A stretch of DNA of 6,778 bases. Source: Bacillota bacterium (lineage in GTDB: Bacteria > Bacillota_C > Negativicutes > JAEYSJ01). The notes below the pieces were generated by a model, which was not told the origin of the DNA, did no database searches, and saw only the letters and a program-made list of their open reading frames with translations. The stretch covers positions 1 through 6,778 of the forward strand of contig JAEYSJ010000249.1 in NCBI GenBank assembly GCA_023434855.1, written 5' to 3'. Made by a program: the position numbers and the translations under genes. Each line of letters begins with the position of its first letter. Positions within the stretch are counted from its first letter, which is position 1. This document shows positions 4,580 to 6,778 of the stretch, in pieces.

Positions 4580-5235
4580 TGAATAAATTTATACTGTCAG
4601 GTAATCTTTGCGCTGATCCCACATTCACTGCTGGTCAGGAAGAATCGAAAAACCGTTGCAATTTCCGTATTGCCTATAACCACAATCAAAATAAAACGAC
4701 TTTTTTCAGCTGCACCGCATGGGGTAAAACAGCTGAGCGCGTCAGCAAGCTGACTAAAGGTAAAAGAATTTTAGTTGAAGGTGAAATCGAGGAAAACGAA
4801 TGGGATAACCAGGGGCAAAAGCAACGTGATAAGCAAGTCAACGTCCGTAATGCAGAGTATATTGATTTTCCCGAACAGGGCGCTCAAAGTCAACCACCTG
4901 CGCAACAGGGATATCCACAACAACCTCAATATGGAAATAATCCCGGTGGAGCATATCCAGGAGCGCCATTTCCACCACAACAGCAGGGATATCCTCAACA
5001 ACCTCAATATGGAGCGCCCCCAGCTCCACAGGGCGGCATCCAGTATGGAGCGCCCATGCCTAACTACGGACCGCAAGGTGGACAACCTCCGCAAGGGCAT
5101 CCACCAGCTGCACCGCAGTACCAAGGCCAGCCACAATATCAACAGCAGCCTAGTGCTGGCGCTCCGCCACAACACGGCCAGCCGCAATATCAGCAACAAG
5201 GGTTGCCGATTAATAACCAGCAAATCCCCTTTTAA
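4579..5235 (+). CDS. ssb: Single-stranded DNA-binding protein with long uncharged tail, 218 aa
   Basis: ATG at 4579 follows AGGAGG (4564-4569) by 9 nt and overlaps the ERF stop. Residues 1-98 are a compact OB fold: MNKFILSGNLCADPTF, CNFRIAYNH, TTFFSCTAWGKTAERVSKLT, KGKRILVEGEIEENEWDNQG and the closing VNVRNAEYIDF. This is the standard SSB that coats single-stranded DNA and recruits partners. The tail (100-218) is longer than the fold and is built of Gln, Pro, Gly, Tyr and Ala, with ten tyrosines, about 34 glutamines and no Asp, Glu, Lys or Arg at all. It ends NNQQIPF: the IPF of the usual DDDIPF tip is kept but the acidic residues are missing. Partner binding through the acidic tip is therefore doubtful, and a self-associating, condensate-like role is possible (inference). 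Confidence 0.95.
   Translation: MNKFILSGNLCADPTFTAGQEESKNRCNFRIAYNHNQNKTTFFSCTAWGKTAERVSKLTKGKRILVEGEIEENEWDNQGQKQRDKQVNVRNAEYIDFPEQGAQSQPPAQQGYPQQPQYGNNPGGAYPGAPFPPQQQGYPQQPQYGAPPAPQGGIQYGAPMPNYGPQGGQPPQGHPPAAPQYQGQPQYQQQPSAGAPPQHGQPQYQQQGLPINNQQIPF
4906..5013 (+). repeat. Two 30-bp direct repeats within the ssb tail
   Basis: Copies at 4906-4935 and 4984-5013, 78 bp apart, differ at one base (29 of 30 identical). They encode QGYPQQPQYG twice (residues 110-119 and 136-145). A second, looser pair further on encodes GQPQYQQQ (183-190 and 200-207). The near-identity at DNA level suggests a recent duplication within the tail rather than protein-level selection alone. Confidence 0.85.
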
Positions 5236-5242
5236 CAACACT

Positions 5243-5272
5243 ATAGCCCGTCTGGCATACTAGGCGGGCTAT
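5243..5272 (+). terminator. Hairpin between ssb and helicase gene; weak terminator or attenuator
   Basis: ATAGCCCGTCT (5243-5253) pairs with AGGCGGGCTAT (5262-5272), giving 11 bp with one G-U pair around an 8-nt loop (GGCATACT). It is followed by CTCTTTCCC, a poor U-run, then the helicase ribosome site at 5282-5287. It could reduce read-through into the helicase gene, or stabilise the 3' end of the upstream message after processing. Confidence 0.5.
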
Positions 5273-5291
5273 CTCTTTCCCAGGAGGTAGT

Positions 5292-6689
5292 ATGTTTCAG
5301 TTACGGCCATACCAAGATTTAATGATTGAAGGTACCCGGTTAGAATTTCAAAACGGCAAAAGAAGCGTGTTGGATGTTGCACCGTGTGGTGCCGGTAAAA
5401 CCATGCTAATGGCCTTTATGAGCTCCCAGGCACGCCTTCGCGGAAACAATACGCTATTTGTGGTACATCGTCAGGAGCTGATCGATCAGTCATCTAAGAC
5501 ATTCCAGAAGCTTGGTATTTCACATGGAATTATTGCAGCCGGTTATCCGCTGATTCCATCAGAGGCAATCCAGATAGCCAGTATTCAAACCGTGATTCGC
5601 CGGGTCGATAAGATAAAAAAACCAAACTTAATTATTCTTGATGAAGCGCATCATTCCACAGCTGGCACCTGGCGTAAACTACTGGAACTATTTCCGGAAG
5701 CCTTAGTGGTTGGATTAACCGCAACGCCGGAACGTATGGGCGGCCAGGGACTAGGGGATATATTCGATTCCATGATTATTGGCCCCACGGTTAAAGAACT
5801 GATTGCCATGAAAAACCTATCGCCTTACCGGTACTATGCTCCTCCTGTTAAAGCGGATCTGGCTGATCTGCGTGTTGTAAGATACGGCGATTATGATCAG
5901 AAAGAAGTTTCCCTCAGAATGGACAAGTCTGAAATCATCGGTGATCTAATCGCTCAGTATCAGAAACTGGCTCCAGGATCCCGGGCGGTTTGTTATTGTG
6001 CCAGTAGAGCTCATAGTCAGCATACTGCCGATATGTTTCGCAAAGCTGGTGTAATGGCCTTACATATTGACGGTGAGACGCCTAAGGTGGCCAGGGAAGC
6101 GGCTATAAACGAATTCCGTAATGGATCCATCAAGATACTTTGCAACGTCGATTTAATCAGCGAAGGATTTGACGTACCGGCCATGGATTCGGTAATTCTG
6201 GCCAGGCCAACACAAAGCCTAACGTTATATATCCAGCAATCAATGAGGGCTATGCGATTTGATCCGGAAAATCCGGAAAAGGTAGCAACGATTATTGACC
6301 ACGTTGGTAATGCGTACCGGCATGGCCTACCCGATGAGGATCGGCAATGGTCCCTCGAGGGGCGCAAAAAGAAAAAGACTATTGAACGAATGGAAATACC
6401 CATGAAGGTATGCCCGAAATGTTACGGGGTGCACCGGCCGGGGCCGATCTGCCAGTATTGCGGCCATATCTACCCAAAAGAAGAACGTGCCGAACCAGAG
6501 CAGCGAGCCGGTGAATTGGCCGAAATTGTGGAGCTGGAGAAGAAAAAATTACGCCAGGAAGTCGGCCGCGCTAGGGATGTGGTCACGCTCGAGCAGATTG
6601 CTATGCAGCGCGGGTATAGCCCCCACTGGGTAAGGCATCAATGTGAATTTAAAAAAATACCGTTTGTGGGAAAAGTGAATCTAGAATAA
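5292..6689 (+). CDS. DEAH-box SF2 helicase with C-terminal zinc ribbon, 465 aa
   Basis: ATG at 5292 follows AGGAGG (5282-5287) by 4 nt. Helicase motifs appear in order: the RPYQ motif (5-8), Walker A APCGAGKT (30-37), VVHRQELIDQ motif Ia (57-66), DEAH (117-120), GLTATPER motif III (141-148), then the second RecA domain with CYCASRAHSQ (234-243), LCNVDLISEGFDVP motif V (283-296) and motif VI QSMRAMRFD (316-324). The motif VI glycine of the common QxxGRxxR form is Met319 here, while both arginines are kept. A zinc ribbon follows (CPKC 374-377, CQYC 387-390), then a charged helix and a small C-terminal segment with RGYSPHWVRH. It resembles phage ATP-dependent helicases related to UvsW and RadD, which unwind or branch-migrate forks and recombination intermediates; the exact activity is inferred. 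Confidence 0.93.
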   Translation: MFQLRPYQDLMIEGTRLEFQNGKRSVLDVAPCGAGKTMLMAFMSSQARLRGNNTLFVVHRQELIDQSSKTFQKLGISHGIIAAGYPLIPSEAIQIASIQTVIRRVDKIKKPNLIILDEAHHSTAGTWRKLLELFPEALVVGLTATPERMGGQGLGDIFDSMIIGPTVKELIAMKNLSPYRYYAPPVKADLADLRVVRYGDYDQKEVSLRMDKSEIIGDLIAQYQKLAPGSRAVCYCASRAHSQHTADMFRKAGVMALHIDGETPKVAREAAINEFRNGSIKILCNVDLISEGFDVPAMDSVILARPTQSLTLYIQQSMRAMRFDPENPEKVATIIDHVGNAYRHGLPDEDRQWSLEGRKKKKTIERMEIPMKVCPKCYGVHRPGPICQYCGHIYPKEERAEPEQRAGELAEIVELEKKKLRQEVGRARDVVTLEQIAMQRGYSPHWVRHQCEFKKIPFVGKVNLE

Positions 6690-6778
6690 TGTAGATTGCT
6701 CTTTAATTATTTTAGGTTTTCTAGAAATAAGAAGCTCATCAACAATCCTTTGGTCAATAGTGCTACATAATACAGGGC
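6681..6778 (-). CDS. 3' end of a leftward gene cut by the window edge (hypothetical)
   Basis: Read leftward from the right edge, one frame stays open for 31 codons to TAG at 6683-6681. Visible residues include TIDQRIVDELLISRKPKIIK and the end EQSTLF. The mix is hydrophilic and helix-forming, like a real protein end, whereas the other two leftward frames stop sooner (one at once, one near 6707) or read as hydrophobic low-quality sequence. It would converge with the helicase gene and overlap its last 9 bp. There is too little to assign a family. The short length means chance openness cannot be ruled out. Confidence 0.42.
   Translation of the reverse strand, partial: PVLCSTIDQRIVDELLISRKPKIIKEQSTLF

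Noticed and set aside
4771..5263. Long open frames on both strands across the ssb tail
   Set aside because: They arise from the repetitive Gln/Pro codon composition; the OB-fold frame is unambiguous and continues to IPF at the stop.
1..6778. CRISPR array, tRNA, insertion sequence, attachment site or integrase
   Set aside because: No regularly spaced repeats, cloverleaf, transposase, terminal inverted repeats or recombinase motifs were seen on either strand.

Overview
This window looks like the early (regulation, recombination and replication) region of a prophage or related phage element from a Gram-positive, low-to-middle G+C bacterium (Bacillota). The evidence is the strong AGGAGG-type ribosome sites, TTG and GTG starts, an AbrB-type regulator, sigma-H-like promoters, and a DUF1351 / ERF annealing protein / SSB / SF2 helicase cluster. 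A spore-forming clostridial or negativicute host is plausible, but I cannot fix the genus from sequence alone.

Bases 1-1320 form a mixed-orientation accessory region. Two leftward genes lie here: a winged-helix-like protein with a C-terminal membrane anchor (18-365) and a DUF2513 protein (805-1245). Each is preceded by the same 29-bp promoter-like element, with sigma-H-type -35 and -10 elements at identical spacing. Between them are two small rightward genes (435-599 and 627-818). The second of these overlaps the DUF2513 gene tail to tail by 14 bp.

Bases 1325-2701 hold a rightward chain of very small genes: an excisionase-like HTH protein, a four-CxxC zinc-ribbon protein, a possible 12-18-aa peptide, a 46-aa membrane peptide, two 38-aa proteins, a very basic four-cysteine 47-aa protein, and an AbrB-like regulator with a cysteine-knuckle tail. 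Several are joined by ATGA overlaps. Opposed to this operon, around 2105-2187, is a compact leftward unit. It has an extended -10 promoter followed within about 50 nt by a hairpin and U-run, so it may encode a short antisense RNA or an attenuated antisense transcript.

Bases 2782-6689 are the DNA-metabolism module: DUF1351 protein, ERF-family single-strand annealing protein, SSB and a DEAH-box SF2 helicase. The first three overlap and are probably translationally coupled. A hairpin separates ssb from the helicase gene. The likely logic is that SSB coats single-stranded DNA, ERF anneals it, and the helicase remodels forks or recombination intermediates. The SSB is odd: its 119-residue tail has no charged residues (apart from two histidines) and ends in NNQQIPF, without the usual acidic tip. 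At the right edge the 3' end of a leftward gene enters the window and overlaps the helicase gene's end.
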